Of a stretch of DNA of 64,000 nt, positions 22,438-31,125 are shown piece by piece. The stretch's first letter is position 1. Each line of letters begins with the position of its first letter. The DNA lies in the NCBI RefSeq assembly GCF_900111555.1, contig NZ_FOHZ01000007.1:143186-207185 (forward strand). Direction: 5' to 3'. The notes below the pieces were generated by a model, which was not told the origin of the DNA, searched no databases, and saw only the letters and a list, made by a program, of their open reading frames with translations. Origin of the DNA: Marinobacter segnicrescens. Its GTDB lineage: Bacteria; Pseudomonadota; Gammaproteobacteria; Pseudomonadales; Oleiphilaceae. Position numbers and translations under genes: made by a program.

Positions 22438-22890
22438 TCAGAGGGCCCCGTCCCGCACACTTTCCATGACCACGAACGTGCTGGTCTGCAGCACGTGGGG
22501 CAGGGCCGAGATCTGCTCCCCCAGCACCTGCCGGTATTCGGCCATGTTGCGGGTGCGGACCTTTAGCAGGTAATCGAAGTTGCCGGCGATCATGTGGCAC
22601 TGCTCAACGGCAGCAATGCCCCGCACCGCCTCGTTAAAGGCGGCCAGGGCCTTGCTGCTGGTGTCGTTGAGGGTCACCTGGGCAAAGGCGATATGGCTCA
22701 TGCCCATACGGGTCTGGTTGAGCAGGGCGGTGTAGCCGGTGATATAGCCCTGCTCCTCCAGCCGACGCATGCGTACCTGGCAGGGGGTCTTGGACAGCCC
22801 CACCCGGGAGGCCAGCTCGGTGATGGTAATGCGGGCGTTTTTCTGCAGTTCCCGCATGATGGAATGATCGATACGGTCTGGCTCGGTCAT
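22438..22890 (-). CDS. Lrp/AsnC-family regulator, probable proline-responsive activator of putA
   Basis: This 150-aa protein has an N-terminal helix-turn-helix (ITITELASRVGLSKTPCQVR) and a C-terminal RAM/AsnC ligand domain (HMIAGNFDYLLKVRTRNMAE). It is divergent from putA with about 300 bp between starts. In alphaproteobacteria, PutR, an Lrp-type protein, activates putA in response to proline. The PutA encoded here lacks its own DNA-binding domain, so such a regulator is expected. The specific role is inferred from position. Confidence 0.85.
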   Translation of the reverse strand: MTEPDRIDHSIMRELQKNARITITELASRVGLSKTPCQVRMRRLEEQGYITGYTALLNQTRMGMSHIAFAQVTLNDTSSKALAAFNEAVRGIAAVEQCHMIAGNFDYLLKVRTRNMAEYRQVLGEQISALPHVLQTSTFVVMESVRDGAL

Positions 22891-23186
22891 AGGCTTTCGT
22901 TGTTGGTGGTTTAAAAACCGGTAGTGGATTACCTGCGTACCTCCCCATAGCGTTCTAGACTGAAATTTGTACAGGTTTGACGTCAGGCATTCCCGGATCA
23001 GTCACCTGGAAAACGGTTGGTTAAGGTCACTTTTCCTGTAATTTACAAAATCAAAGCCCATATTATAGTTCAATTCGGTATAAAACGGGCTTATTTACTA
23101 ATGTATAGAATTAATACAGGAAAATGGCCTGCCCCCCTGTCGGTAGAATGCCTGCAAGAGAGACACATGACGATGAGGTTACCGCT
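22891..23186. promoter_or_regulatory. Divergent promoter region between the lrp-type gene and putA
   Basis: This stretch of 296 bp holds no gene. Its right half (about 23036-23125) is strongly AT-rich compared with the rest of the window, including ATATTATAGTTCAATTCGG and TATAGAATTAATAC. AT-rich, curved regions are usual Lrp binding sites. I could not fix an exact -35/-10 pair or operator. Confidence 0.45.
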
Positions 23187-26100
23187 ATGAAACCGCAGCA
23201 GTCAGAGAAACCGACACTGGCCGAAAGCCGCCAGGCTGTCCGCAACTACTATCTCGCCGATGAATACAAGGTGATCCATGAATTGATTGCGGAGGCCGGC
23301 CTGACAGCGGAGGAGCGTCGTGCTATCTCCGACCGGGCCGCTGACCTGGTGCGGGATGTGCGTTCCAGCGCGCGCTCCACCATTATGGAAAAGTTCCTGG
23401 CGGAGTATGGCCTGACCACCAAGGAAGGGGTGGCCCTGATGTGCCTGGCAGAGGCCCTGCTGCGGGTGCCGGACAACATGACCATCCACGCCCTGATTGA
23501 GGACAAGATCACCTCCGGTAACTGGGGCGCCCATGTGGGCAAGGCGTCGTCCTCGTTTATCAACTCCACCACCGTGGCGTTGCTGATGACCAGTAACCTG
23601 CTGAAGGATTCCGAGCGCCAGAGCGTGGGGGACACCCTTCGGAAGATGGTCAAGCGTATGGGCGAGCCGGTGGTTCGTACCGTCGCCGGCCAGGCGATGA
23701 AGGAGATGGGCCGTCAGTTCGTATTGGGCCGGGACATCGAAGAGGCTCACAAGGAAGGCAAGGAGTACGTGGCCAAGGGCTACACCTATTCCTATGACAT
23801 GCTGGGGGAGGCGGCGAGAACCGACGCCGATGCCCTGCGTTACTACGATGCCTACGAGAACGCCATCGACTATATCTCTCGGTTCTGCGATGGCGATGTG
23901 CGCAAGAACCCGGGTATTTCGGTCAAGTTGTCCGCACTGCTGGCGCGCTATGAGTATGGCCAGCGTGACCGGGTCATGAACGAGTTGATGCCCCGGGCCC
24001 TGAAACTGGCGAAGAAGGCCGCCGCTGCCAACATGGGCTTCAACATCGATGCCGAGGAACAGGACCGGCTTGACCTGTCGCTGGATGTGATCGAGGCGAT
24101 CCTGTCCGACCCGGAACTGGCTGACTGGGAAGGCTTTGGGGTGGTTGTGCAGGCCTTCGGCAAGCGTGCGTCGAAAACCCTGGACTGGCTCTACGCGCTG
24201 GCAGAGAAGCTGGACCGTCGCATCATGGTGCGCCTGGTCAAGGGCGCCTACTGGGATGCGGAGATCAAGCGCGCCCAGGTGATGGGCCTGACCGACTTCC
24301 CGGTGTTCACCCGCAAGGCCTGCAGTGATGTCGCCTTCCTCGCCTGCGCCCATAAACTGGTGAACATGGCGGATCGCATCTATCCCCAGTTTGCCACCCA
24401 CAATGCCCATTCGGTGTCCGCCATCCTGGAGATGGCCCGTACCGCTGGCCTGGACAACTACGAGTTCCAGCGCCTGCATGGCATGGGGGAGTCCCTGCAT
24501 AACGAAGTCATGAAGAGCAGCGGCGTGCCCTGTCGCATCTATGCGCCGGTGGGTAAGCACAGCGACCTGCTGGCCTACCTGGTGCGGCGGCTGCTGGAGA
24601 ACGGCGCCAACAGCTCCTTCGTCAACCAGATTGTTGATACCAGTATTACCCCGGAGGAGATTGCCCGTGACCCCATCGAGACCGTGGAGTCCCTGGGGGA
24701 GAACCTGTCCAGCAAGGCCATCGTCAAGCCGGCGAAGATATTCGGTGAGCAGCGTCGCAACTCCAAAGGCTGGGATATTACCGACCCGGTCACTATTGGC
24801 GAGATCAACCGCGGCCGCGACCGATACCGGGATTTCCAGTGGCAGGGTGGCCCGGTCACCCTGAACGGTCCGGCGGGTGGTGACAGCCAGGAGGTGCGTA
24901 ACCCGGCAGATCCCGATGACCTGGTGGGCCAGATTACCTGGGCATCGGAGCAGGACATCGATGTCGCCATTGATGCCGCACAGCAGGCATTCGGGGACTG
25001 GTCGGCACAATCGGCGGCCGACCGCGCCGCCTGCGTTCGCCGGGTGGGTGATCTCTATGAAGAGAACGCCCACGAACTGTTTGCCCTCACCACCCGTGAG
25101 GCCGGCAAGTCGTTGCTAGATGCAGTCGCCGAGATCCGCGAGGCGGTGGACTTCGCCCAGTACTACGCCAACGAGGCGGAACGCTACGAAGGCAGTGGTG
25201 CCCCCCGGGGCGTTATGTGCTGTATCTCACCCTGGAACTTCCCGCTGGCGATTTTCACCGGGCAGATCCTGGCCAACCTGGCGGCGGGCAACACCGTGGT
25301 GGCCAAGCCGGCGGAGCAGACCTCATTGTTGGCCGTCCGTGCCGTAGAGTTGATGCATGAGGCAGGTATTCCCAGGGGAGCAATCCAGTTGCTGCCGGGC
25401 ACTGGCAGCACGGTAGGTGCCGCCCTGACGGCCGATCCGCGTATTGCCGGTGTCTGCTTTACCGGCTCCACCGCCACGGCCCAGCGTATCAACCAGTCGA
25501 TGACGGAGACCATGGCGCCGGACGCGCCGCTGGTGGCGGAAACCGGCGGCCTCAATGCCATGATTGTGGATTCCACGGCACTGCCCGAGCAGGTGGTCAG
25601 GGACGTGCTTGCCTCGTCCTTCCAGAGTGCCGGTCAGCGCTGTTCCGCCCTGCGTATGCTCTACGTGCAGAAGGACATCGCTGACCACTTGCTGGAGATG
25701 CTCTATGGTGCCATGGACGAACTGGGCATCGGCGACCCCTGGCAGCTGTCCACCGATGTGGGGCCTGTGATCGACGAAGACGCCCAGAAAAAGATCCAGG
25801 ATCACTGTGATTACTTCGAGCAACAGGGCCGGTTGCTGAAAAAGGTTCCGGTGCCGGACAAGGGCCGGTTCGTGTCACCGGTGGTACTCAAGGTGAGCGG
25901 CATCGAGGAGATGGAGGAGGAGATCTTCGGCCCGGTGCTGCATGTGGCGACCTTCGAGGCGAAGGATATCGACAAGGTCGTCGATGCCGTCAATGCCAAG
26001 GGCTACGGCCTGACCTTCGGTATCCATAGCCGTGTGGACCATCGGGTGGACCAGATTTCCAAACGAATCCACGTGGGCAACACCTATGTGAACCGCAACC

Positions 26101-26813
26101 AGATCGGTGCCATTGTCGGCTCCCAGCCGTTTGGTGGCGAAGGGCTGTCCGGTACTGGCCCCAAGGCGGGTGGGCCGCAATACGTGCGTCGCTTCCTGCA
26201 GGCGGACGTCCGGCGGTGCCCGGCGCCGGAGGCTGGTGCCGTTGATGCCAGCGCCCTGACCGACTTGATAAAAGAGGCGGGCAAACCGGCGTTGAAAGCC
26301 CCCGCTGAGCGCATGGCGGCGCTGACGCCGATATTCGGTGAGGCACCGGCCCCACTGGACGCCGAGTCGGAGGAGTTGCCAGGTCCCACCGGCGAACTGA
26401 ACTGCCTGTCCAACCATCCCCGCGGCCTGGTGCTGTGCCTGGGACCGGACCGGGAGAGTGCGCTGGAGCAGGCGGCCACCGCCCTGTCCCAGGGCAACCG
26501 CGTGGTGTTGATCGCGCCGGGGGTCGAGGACACCGTGAAGAAGGCGGCGGAGGCGGGCCTGCCCGTAGCCGGCCGTGACGGTCTGCTGGTGCCTGAGGCC
26601 CTGGCCACCGTCGATGGTTTCCACGGCGTGGCCACCTGCGCCGAGACGGATCTGCTCAGGCAGTACCGGCAGGCCCTGGCAAAGCGTGATGGGGCGTTGT
26701 TGCCGCTGATCACCGAGCACACCCTGGATCAGCGTTATGTGATCGAGCGGCACCTGTGCATCGACACGACCGCCGCCGGTGGTAACGCCAGCCTGATTGC
26801 CTCAGCGGAGTAA
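23187..26813 (+). CDS. putA: Bifunctional proline dehydrogenase / L-glutamate gamma-semialdehyde dehydrogenase
   Basis: PutA (1208 aa) oxidises proline to glutamate in two steps, passing electrons to quinone through FAD. The start at 23187 follows GAGGTTACCGCT. No ribbon-helix-helix domain precedes the PRODH part, so it is a B-type PutA unable to repress its own gene. PRODH marks include RLVKGAYWDAEIKRAQ, FATHNAHS and YAPVGKHSDLLAYLVRRL. The aldehyde dehydrogenase half has AETGGLNAMIVD and AGQRCSALR (catalytic Cys). A C-terminal domain of about 200 aa follows. Confidence 0.97.
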   Translation: MKPQQSEKPTLAESRQAVRNYYLADEYKVIHELIAEAGLTAEERRAISDRAADLVRDVRSSARSTIMEKFLAEYGLTTKEGVALMCLAEALLRVPDNMTIHALIEDKITSGNWGAHVGKASSSFINSTTVALLMTSNLLKDSERQSVGDTLRKMVKRMGEPVVRTVAGQAMKEMGRQFVLGRDIEEAHKEGKEYVAKGYTYSYDMLGEAARTDADALRYYDAYENAIDYISRFCDGDVRKNPGISVKLSALLARYEYGQRDRVMNELMPRALKLAKKAAAANMGFNIDAEEQDRLDLSLDVIEAILSDPELADWEGFGVVVQAFGKRASKTLDWLYALAEKLDRRIMVRLVKGAYWDAEIKRAQVMGLTDFPVFTRKACSDVAFLACAHKLVNMADRIYPQFATHNAHSVSAILEMARTAGLDNYEFQRLHGMGESLHNEVMKSSGVPCRIYAPVGKHSDLLAYLVRRLLENGANSSFVNQIVDTSITPEEIARDPIETVESLGENLSSKAIVKPAKIFGEQRRNSKGWDITDPVTIGEINRGRDRYRDFQWQGGPVTLNGPAGGDSQEVRNPADPDDLVGQITWASEQDIDVAIDAAQQAFGDWSAQSAADRAACVRRVGDLYEENAHELFALTTREAGKSLLDAVAEIREAVDFAQYYANEAERYEGSGAPRGVMCCISPWNFPLAIFTGQILANLAAGNTVVAKPAEQTSLLAVRAVELMHEAGIPRGAIQLLPGTGSTVGAALTADPRIAGVCFTGSTATAQRINQSMTETMAPDAPLVAETGGLNAMIVDSTALPEQVVRDVLASSFQSAGQRCSALRMLYVQKDIADHLLEMLYGAMDELGIGDPWQLSTDVGPVIDEDAQKKIQDHCDYFEQQGRLLKKVPVPDKGRFVSPVVLKVSGIEEMEEEIFGPVLHVATFEAKDIDKVVDAVNAKGYGLTFGIHSRVDHRVDQISKRIHVGNTYVNRNQIGAIVGSQPFGGEGLSGTGPKAGGPQYVRRFLQADVRRCPAPEAGAVDASALTDLIKEAGKPALKAPAERMAALTPIFGEAPAPLDAESEELPGPTGELNCLSNHPRGLVLCLGPDRESALEQAATALSQGNRVVLIAPGVEDTVKKAAEAGLPVAGRDGLLVPEALATVDGFHGVATCAETDLLRQYRQALAKRDGALLPLITEHTLDQRYVIERHLCIDTTAAGGNASLIASAE

Positions 26814-26912
26814 CTCCGCAGCGGGAGCAAGGACGCTCCTCGCATTCCTCTGCATCCCGGATTAAAGTGGCAGATCGTTACCCGCTGCATCGTCCGGAGT
26901 TCCGGAAGCTTC

Positions 26913-27353
26913 ATGGCCTATCTCAGCCTTTTCATTGCCGCATTTGCCGCTGCCACCTTCTTCCCGTTCCAGTCGGAAGCGCTGCTGGTAGGGCTGCTGG
27001 TGGCAGATACCTACTCGATAGTGGGTCTATTGCTGGTGGCCACCGTCGGCAACGTGCTGGGTTCGGTGGTGAACTGGTATCTGGGGCTGTATATCGAACG
27101 GTTCCGCTACCGGAAATGGTTTCCCTTCAAGCCTGCCAGCCTGGAAAAGGCCCAGGTGCACTACCACCGCTGGGGGCACTGGTCGCTGCTGATGAGCTGG
27201 GCGCCCTTTATCGGCGATCCGCTGACGCTGATCGCTGGTATCATGCGGGAGCCCTTCTGGCGGTTCGTGGCCATTGTTACCCTGGCCAAGGGCGGCCGTT
27301 ACCTGATCACCGCCATGCTCACCTTTGGCTGGCTGAACAGCGGATCAGCGTGA
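26913..27353 (+). CDS. YqaA family membrane protein (DedA/SNARE-associated superfamily)
   Basis: The protein has 146 aa and four hydrophobic helices. FFPFQSEALLVGLL and GNVLGSVVNWYLG near the N-terminus, then HRWGHWSLLMSWAPFIGDPL, are typical of YqaA, a short relative of DedA proteins. Members are inner-membrane proteins of uncertain transport or lipid-related function. It converges on the allophanate hydrolase gene, with 9 bp overlap of the 3' ends. Confidence 0.85.
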   Translation: MAYLSLFIAAFAAATFFPFQSEALLVGLLVADTYSIVGLLLVATVGNVLGSVVNWYLGLYIERFRYRKWFPFKPASLEKAQVHYHRWGHWSLLMSWAPFIGDPLTLIAGIMREPFWRFVAIVTLAKGGRYLITAMLTFGWLNSGSA

Positions 27354-29138
27354 CGCCAGGAATCCCCGCCAGCCCCCCAGGTGGGTAATGTCCTCCGCTC
27401 CTTCCAGCCCGACGGGTTCGCAGATGAAACCGGGCACCCAGCGCCCGTCATTCAGCTCCACCTTGCCGATGCCCAACGGAGCCGGGATGCCCGCCACAAA
27501 GCTGCCGAAGCGGTCTGCCGGTACCCGCCAGATCTCCACGGGTATTGCGGTGCCTGCATTTTCATCGCGGATAAGGCCCGGACGCAGTGGCGGGCCGCCG
27601 GCCAGCCGATACATGCGGTAGGTGCTGGAGGTTTCGGTGGTTTCCACGAGCACGGCGTTACGGTCGGTAAGCTGGTGGTTCAGGGGCAGGCCGGACAGGT
27701 GTGCGCCGCAGACCAGCACATCGATGGTGCCTTCGGTGGCGTTAAGGGCCGGGCTGTCGAGCAAGTCAGTCAGCGCTCCGACAGTATCGGTGGCAAGTGG
27801 GTGCAAGCGACTGGCCAGGGCCAACAGGGCCTCGTCCTGGAAAGCCGGGGCAAACAGGGTGCAGCCCAGGGGCAGGCCGTTATCAAGGAAGCCGGACGGC
27901 ACCGCGACGGCACTGTAGTCCAGCAGGTTCATGAAGTTGGTGTAGGTACCCAGGCGGCTGTTCAGGCTGATCGGGTCAGCGTCTACCTGTGCCCGGGTAT
28001 AGATAGTGGGGGTGCTGGGTGTGACCATCACGTGTACCTGTTCCCAGACCCGGTCTGCCTGCTTTTTCAGTGACTGGAGCCGGTAGCGGGCGGCGAACGC
28101 GTCCCTGGCACTCCCCCGGGTGCCCTGACTGATAATGTTCCGGGTCACCGGCAGCAGTGCGTCTGGCTGGTCCTGGATCAGCGGGCTGGTGGCCAGGTAC
28201 CGTTCCGCGACCCAGGGTCCTTCGTAGAGCAGTTTTGCGGCGTCCAGGAAGGGCTGGAAGTCCACTTCGACCGGTTTACCACCGAGGCGTTCAAGCTGCG
28301 CAACGGAACGGGCAAACAGGGCCCGGGCGCCGTTATTACCATCGAAGTCCAGCTGGTGGTCGAGGGGAACCCCGAAAAGGAACTCCCCTGCTATTGGCCT
28401 GCGGCCAATGGGTTGGGGGCGTTGCCACGGATCAGCGGAGTCGCTGGCCGAGGCTATGGAGAGCACGGTCTGTGCCTGCTCTGCCGAGCGCGCAAAGATC
28501 GAGACACAGTCCAGGCTCTGGCAGGCGGGTACGACGCCACGAACACTGAGCCGACCCAGGGTTGGCTTGAGACCGACCAGGTTGTTGAAGGCCGCCGGCA
28601 CCCGGCCGGAACCGGCGGTGTCGGTGCCCAGGGCAAAGCTCACCAGGCCCAGGGCGGTGGCTACGGCGGAACCGGAAGAGGAGCCACCGGAGATATAGTC
28701 CGGGTCGAAACTGTTGCGGCAGGCCCCCCAGGGTTCCGGTGAGCGGGTACCCACCAACCCGGTGGCAAACTGGTCCAGGTTGGTCTTGCCGATGGGTATG
28801 GCGCCGGCATTGACCAGGGCTTCCACCACAAAGGCATGGCACTCCGGCTGGTAGCGAAAGGCTTCACAGGCAGCGGTGGTTGGCATCCCCGCCACATCGA
28901 TGTTGTCCTTGACCGCAAAGGGGATGCCATACAGCGGAAGGTCACCGGGTTCCGACTGGCTCAGTCGCTCCAGGTAGGGTTCCAGTTCTTCCAGGCTGGC
29001 CAGGTGGATCCAGATGTTGCGGTCGCTGTATCCGGCGGCACGTTCCAGCACATGGGAAACGACGGCGGCGGGAGTCAGGTCACCGTTGCGGTAGGCCTGC
29101 AGCAGGGCCGGGATATCGAGTTTGATGGTGGTGGTCAT
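27345..29138 (-). CDS. Allophanate hydrolase (amidase-signature family)
   Basis: This enzyme (597 aa, AtzF type) splits allophanate to ammonia and CO2, the last step of the urea- or guanidine-carboxylase pathway. The amidase domain shows the Ser-Ser-Lys triad: Lys in FAVKDNIDVAG and the serines in GGSSSGSAVATAL and TDTAGSGRVPA. A C-terminal domain (about residues 470-597, EGTIDVLVCGAHLSGLPLNH) is typical of allophanate hydrolases rather than GatA amidases. The start at 29138 (MTTTIKLDIPALL) lies 10 bp after the ATPase gene, so they share an operon controlled by the guanidine-I riboswitch at 30799-30898. Confidence 0.94.
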   Translation of the reverse strand: MTTTIKLDIPALLQAYRNGDLTPAAVVSHVLERAAGYSDRNIWIHLASLEELEPYLERLSQSEPGDLPLYGIPFAVKDNIDVAGMPTTAACEAFRYQPECHAFVVEALVNAGAIPIGKTNLDQFATGLVGTRSPEPWGACRNSFDPDYISGGSSSGSAVATALGLVSFALGTDTAGSGRVPAAFNNLVGLKPTLGRLSVRGVVPACQSLDCVSIFARSAEQAQTVLSIASASDSADPWQRPQPIGRRPIAGEFLFGVPLDHQLDFDGNNGARALFARSVAQLERLGGKPVEVDFQPFLDAAKLLYEGPWVAERYLATSPLIQDQPDALLPVTRNIISQGTRGSARDAFAARYRLQSLKKQADRVWEQVHVMVTPSTPTIYTRAQVDADPISLNSRLGTYTNFMNLLDYSAVAVPSGFLDNGLPLGCTLFAPAFQDEALLALASRLHPLATDTVGALTDLLDSPALNATEGTIDVLVCGAHLSGLPLNHQLTDRNAVLVETTETSSTYRMYRLAGGPPLRPGLIRDENAGTAIPVEIWRVPADRFGSFVAGIPAPLGIGKVELNDGRWVPGFICEPVGLEGAEDITHLGGWRGFLASR

Positions 29139-29148
29139 CACGGGAGCC

Positions 29149-29934
29149 TCATGCAGAAAGGGCCCGTGCCGTTTCCGACACAGAGGTTTCGATGGATTCG
29201 TAGAGCTGCTGGTCGGTCTGGCCGATGGGCAGGTCGTAGGTGATGGTGGCGCCGAAGGCTTCCGGTTGTTGTGGGTCGTTGCGGACCTTGTCGAACACCA
29301 GCAGTCGGGTGCCAAGATAGAAGCCTTCGTGCAGGTCGTGGGTGACCATGAAGATGGTGGTGCCGGTCTCCCGCCAGAGCTTCAGTATCAGTTGGTGCAT
29401 GTCCCGGCGGATGCCCGGGTCCAGGGCGCCGAAGGGCTCGTCCAGTAGCAGCACCCGGGGGCGCATGATGAACGACTGGGCAATGGCCAGTCGCTGTTGC
29501 ATACCGCCGGAAAGTTCGTGGGGCCATTTGTTGGCGGCGTGGGCCAGGCCCACGGCCTCGATCATCTGATCCACCTTTGCCAGCGCTTCCCGCCGGGCCT
29601 TGCCGAACAGCTTGCCGAGAAACGGTTTCTGTTCCAGTTCCAGGCCCATCAGCACGTTCTGGCGCACGGTCAGGTGCGGAAACACCGAGTAACGCTGGAA
29701 CACGATGCCCCGGTTGCGGTCCGGCTCGCCGGGGAAGGTGTCACCTTCGAGCTGAAGGTCTCCTCGGGTGGGCTGTTCCTGCCCGAGTAACATTTTCAGG
29801 AAGGTGGACTTGCCGCAGCCGGAGGCCCCCACCAGGGTGCAGAATTCCCCCTGCTCCACGGTCAGGTTGAGGTTTTCCAGCACCACGGTGTGGCCGTATT
29901 CCTTCCACAGTTTATTGACGGTGATAAAGCTCAT
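29149..29934 (-). CDS. ABC transporter ATP-binding protein, probable guanidine uptake
   Basis: A 261-aa nucleotide-binding subunit of the nitrate/taurine type. Walker A GASGCGKST (about 38-46), signature LSGGMQQR and Walker B VLLLDEPFGALD are intact. The start at 29934 (MSFITVNKL) overlaps the permease stop by one base (TGATG), implying translational coupling. It would energise import through the permease encoded upstream. Substrate is inferred as guanidine or a related compound from the riboswitch at the head of the operon. Confidence 0.93.
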   Translation of the reverse strand: MSFITVNKLWKEYGHTVVLENLNLTVEQGEFCTLVGASGCGKSTFLKMLLGQEQPTRGDLQLEGDTFPGEPDRNRGIVFQRYSVFPHLTVRQNVLMGLELEQKPFLGKLFGKARREALAKVDQMIEAVGLAHAANKWPHELSGGMQQRLAIAQSFIMRPRVLLLDEPFGALDPGIRRDMHQLILKLWRETGTTIFMVTHDLHEGFYLGTRLLVFDKVRNDPQQPEAFGATITYDLPIGQTDQQLYESIETSVSETARALSA

Positions 29935-30749
29935 CAGTGGCCTCCGGCGTTGTACCAGGGGAAAAGCCGGCGGTTGGCCAGCCGTAGCAACTGGTCGATG
30001 ACGATGGCCAGCAGCGTAATCCACAGCACGTAGGGGATGATCACATCCATCGCCAGGTAGCGACGGACCAGGAATATGCGGTAGCCCAGGCCCTGCTCGG
30101 AGGCGATGGCCTCGGCGGCAATGAGAAACAGCCAGGCGGGGCCCAGACTCAGGCGAACGGCATCAATCAGTCGTGGCAGCACCTGGGGCAGGGCCATGCG
30201 GGTCACCACCTGCCAGCTGTTGGCCCCGAGGGTCTGTATCTTGATGAGCTGCTCCTGGGGTAGCTCTCGTACCCGTTGGGCGACGTCCCGCATCATGATG
30301 GGGGCGGTACCGATGACGATCAGCATCACCTTGGACAGCTCGCCCAGCCCAAACACGATGAACAGGATAGGCAGTATCGCCAGCGGGGGAATCATCGACA
30401 GGGCCGACACCAGTGGTGCCATGCCAGCCCTGACCACCGGCAGGATGCCGTTAAGTAGCCCCACAACCAGTGCCAGCGAGGCGGCAACGCCCACGCCAAT
30501 CCCCAGCCGTTGCAGGCTGGCGGTGGTGTCCTGCCACATCAGGTACTCCCCGCTGCGGCGGTCTTCCTGGAACGCCATGCGGTTAACGGCACTGGTCATC
30601 TGTTCGAGGCCGGGCAACAGCTTGTCGTTGGGGTTATTTGCCAGCCGTTCCTGGGAGGCGGTGCCATACAGCAGTACGATCAGCACGAAGGGCAGTAACC
30701 CCAGAAACAGGGCGGTAGTCCGGGCAGGGTGGCGGTTGATCAATCGCAT
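29934..30749 (-). CDS. ABC transporter permease, probable guanidine uptake
   Basis: A 271-aa inner-membrane permease of the SsuC/TauC/NitT type, with about six helices. The cytoplasmic EAA loop region is QTLGANSWQVVTRMALPQVL. The start at 30749 (MRLINRHPARTT) follows GGAGCCTATTG. It is the first gene after the guanidine-I riboswitch. No substrate-binding protein is encoded in this operon; the likely partner is at 34447-35526, in the second riboswitch-controlled unit. Confidence 0.92.
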   Translation of the reverse strand: MRLINRHPARTTALFLGLLPFVLIVLLYGTASQERLANNPNDKLLPGLEQMTSAVNRMAFQEDRRSGEYLMWQDTTASLQRLGIGVGVAASLALVVGLLNGILPVVRAGMAPLVSALSMIPPLAILPILFIVFGLGELSKVMLIVIGTAPIMMRDVAQRVRELPQEQLIKIQTLGANSWQVVTRMALPQVLPRLIDAVRLSLGPAWLFLIAAEAIASEQGLGYRIFLVRRYLAMDVIIPYVLWITLLAIVIDQLLRLANRRLFPWYNAGGH

Positions 30750-30798
30750 CAATAGGCTCCTTAAGCAACACGGCAACGGAATCGCTGTGGTTCTTCGA

Positions 30799-30898
30799 TC
30801 TCCCGGGCTTTTGTCCCGCCGTGTAACCTCGCAGAGGTCGGTCACTCTCGGACCAGCCATTCAGGGCTATGCCCTGAACCGGAACCCTAGTCACCTAT
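30799..30898 (-). promoter_or_regulatory. Guanidine-I riboswitch (ykkC subtype 1)
   Basis: Read on the minus strand, the conserved elements occur in order: GACTAGGGTTCCG, a variable hairpin (TCAGGGCATAGCCCTGA), CTGGTCCGAGAG, ACACGGCGGGACAAAAGCCC and GGGAGA. These are the hallmark blocks of the guanidine-binding ykkC subtype 1 RNA. It ends about 50 nt before the permease start. Guanidine binding normally allows expression of the downstream genes. Confidence 0.96.
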
Positions 30899-30975
30899 TA
30901 GTCAGCCTGTAATTCCGCATCCCTGAGTTGCGGGTGTTGCTGTGACTGGATCTGTGTGTCGTTATGGGGAGAAAT

Positions 30976-30991
30976 TGCACGGCCCGTGCCA
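30976..30991 (-). promoter_or_regulatory. Sigma-54 promoter for the guanidine transporter / allophanate hydrolase operon
   Basis: On the minus strand the sequence is TGGCACGGGCCGTGCA. Compared with the sigma-54 consensus TGGCACG-N4-TTGCA, only one fixed base differs, and the GG and GC are 10 nt apart as required. The predicted start of transcription is near 30965, about 70 nt before the riboswitch. The site is also a palindrome (GCACGG-G-CCGTGC), so a repressor operator is an alternative reading. Confidence 0.7.
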
Positions 30992-31076
30992 GACCGGAAA
31001 TAAACTCTCAATTTATTGATTTATAAAGCTTCGGAGAGGTTTATCGCGAATGCCCGGTTATCGCTTCTGGTCTGGG

Positions 31077-31093
31077 CGCACTCATTTGGTGCA
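31077..31093. promoter_or_regulatory. Candidate NtrC enhancer site
   Basis: CGCACTCATTTGGTGCA matches 15 of 17 positions of the NtrC consensus TGCACYAWWWTGGTGCA. Its centre is about 120 bp upstream of the start predicted from the sigma-54 promoter at 30976-30991, a normal distance for NtrC enhancers. It lies just past the 3' end of the MetX-like gene. Confidence 0.6.
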
Positions 31094-31125
31094 ATGATTG
31101 CCCTGCGCTGCCCCCCGGGAGGGCG

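Noticed and set aside
31095..31125. GC-rich hairpin after the MetX-like gene as a terminator
   Set aside because: The stem is imperfect and no T run follows on the relevant strand.
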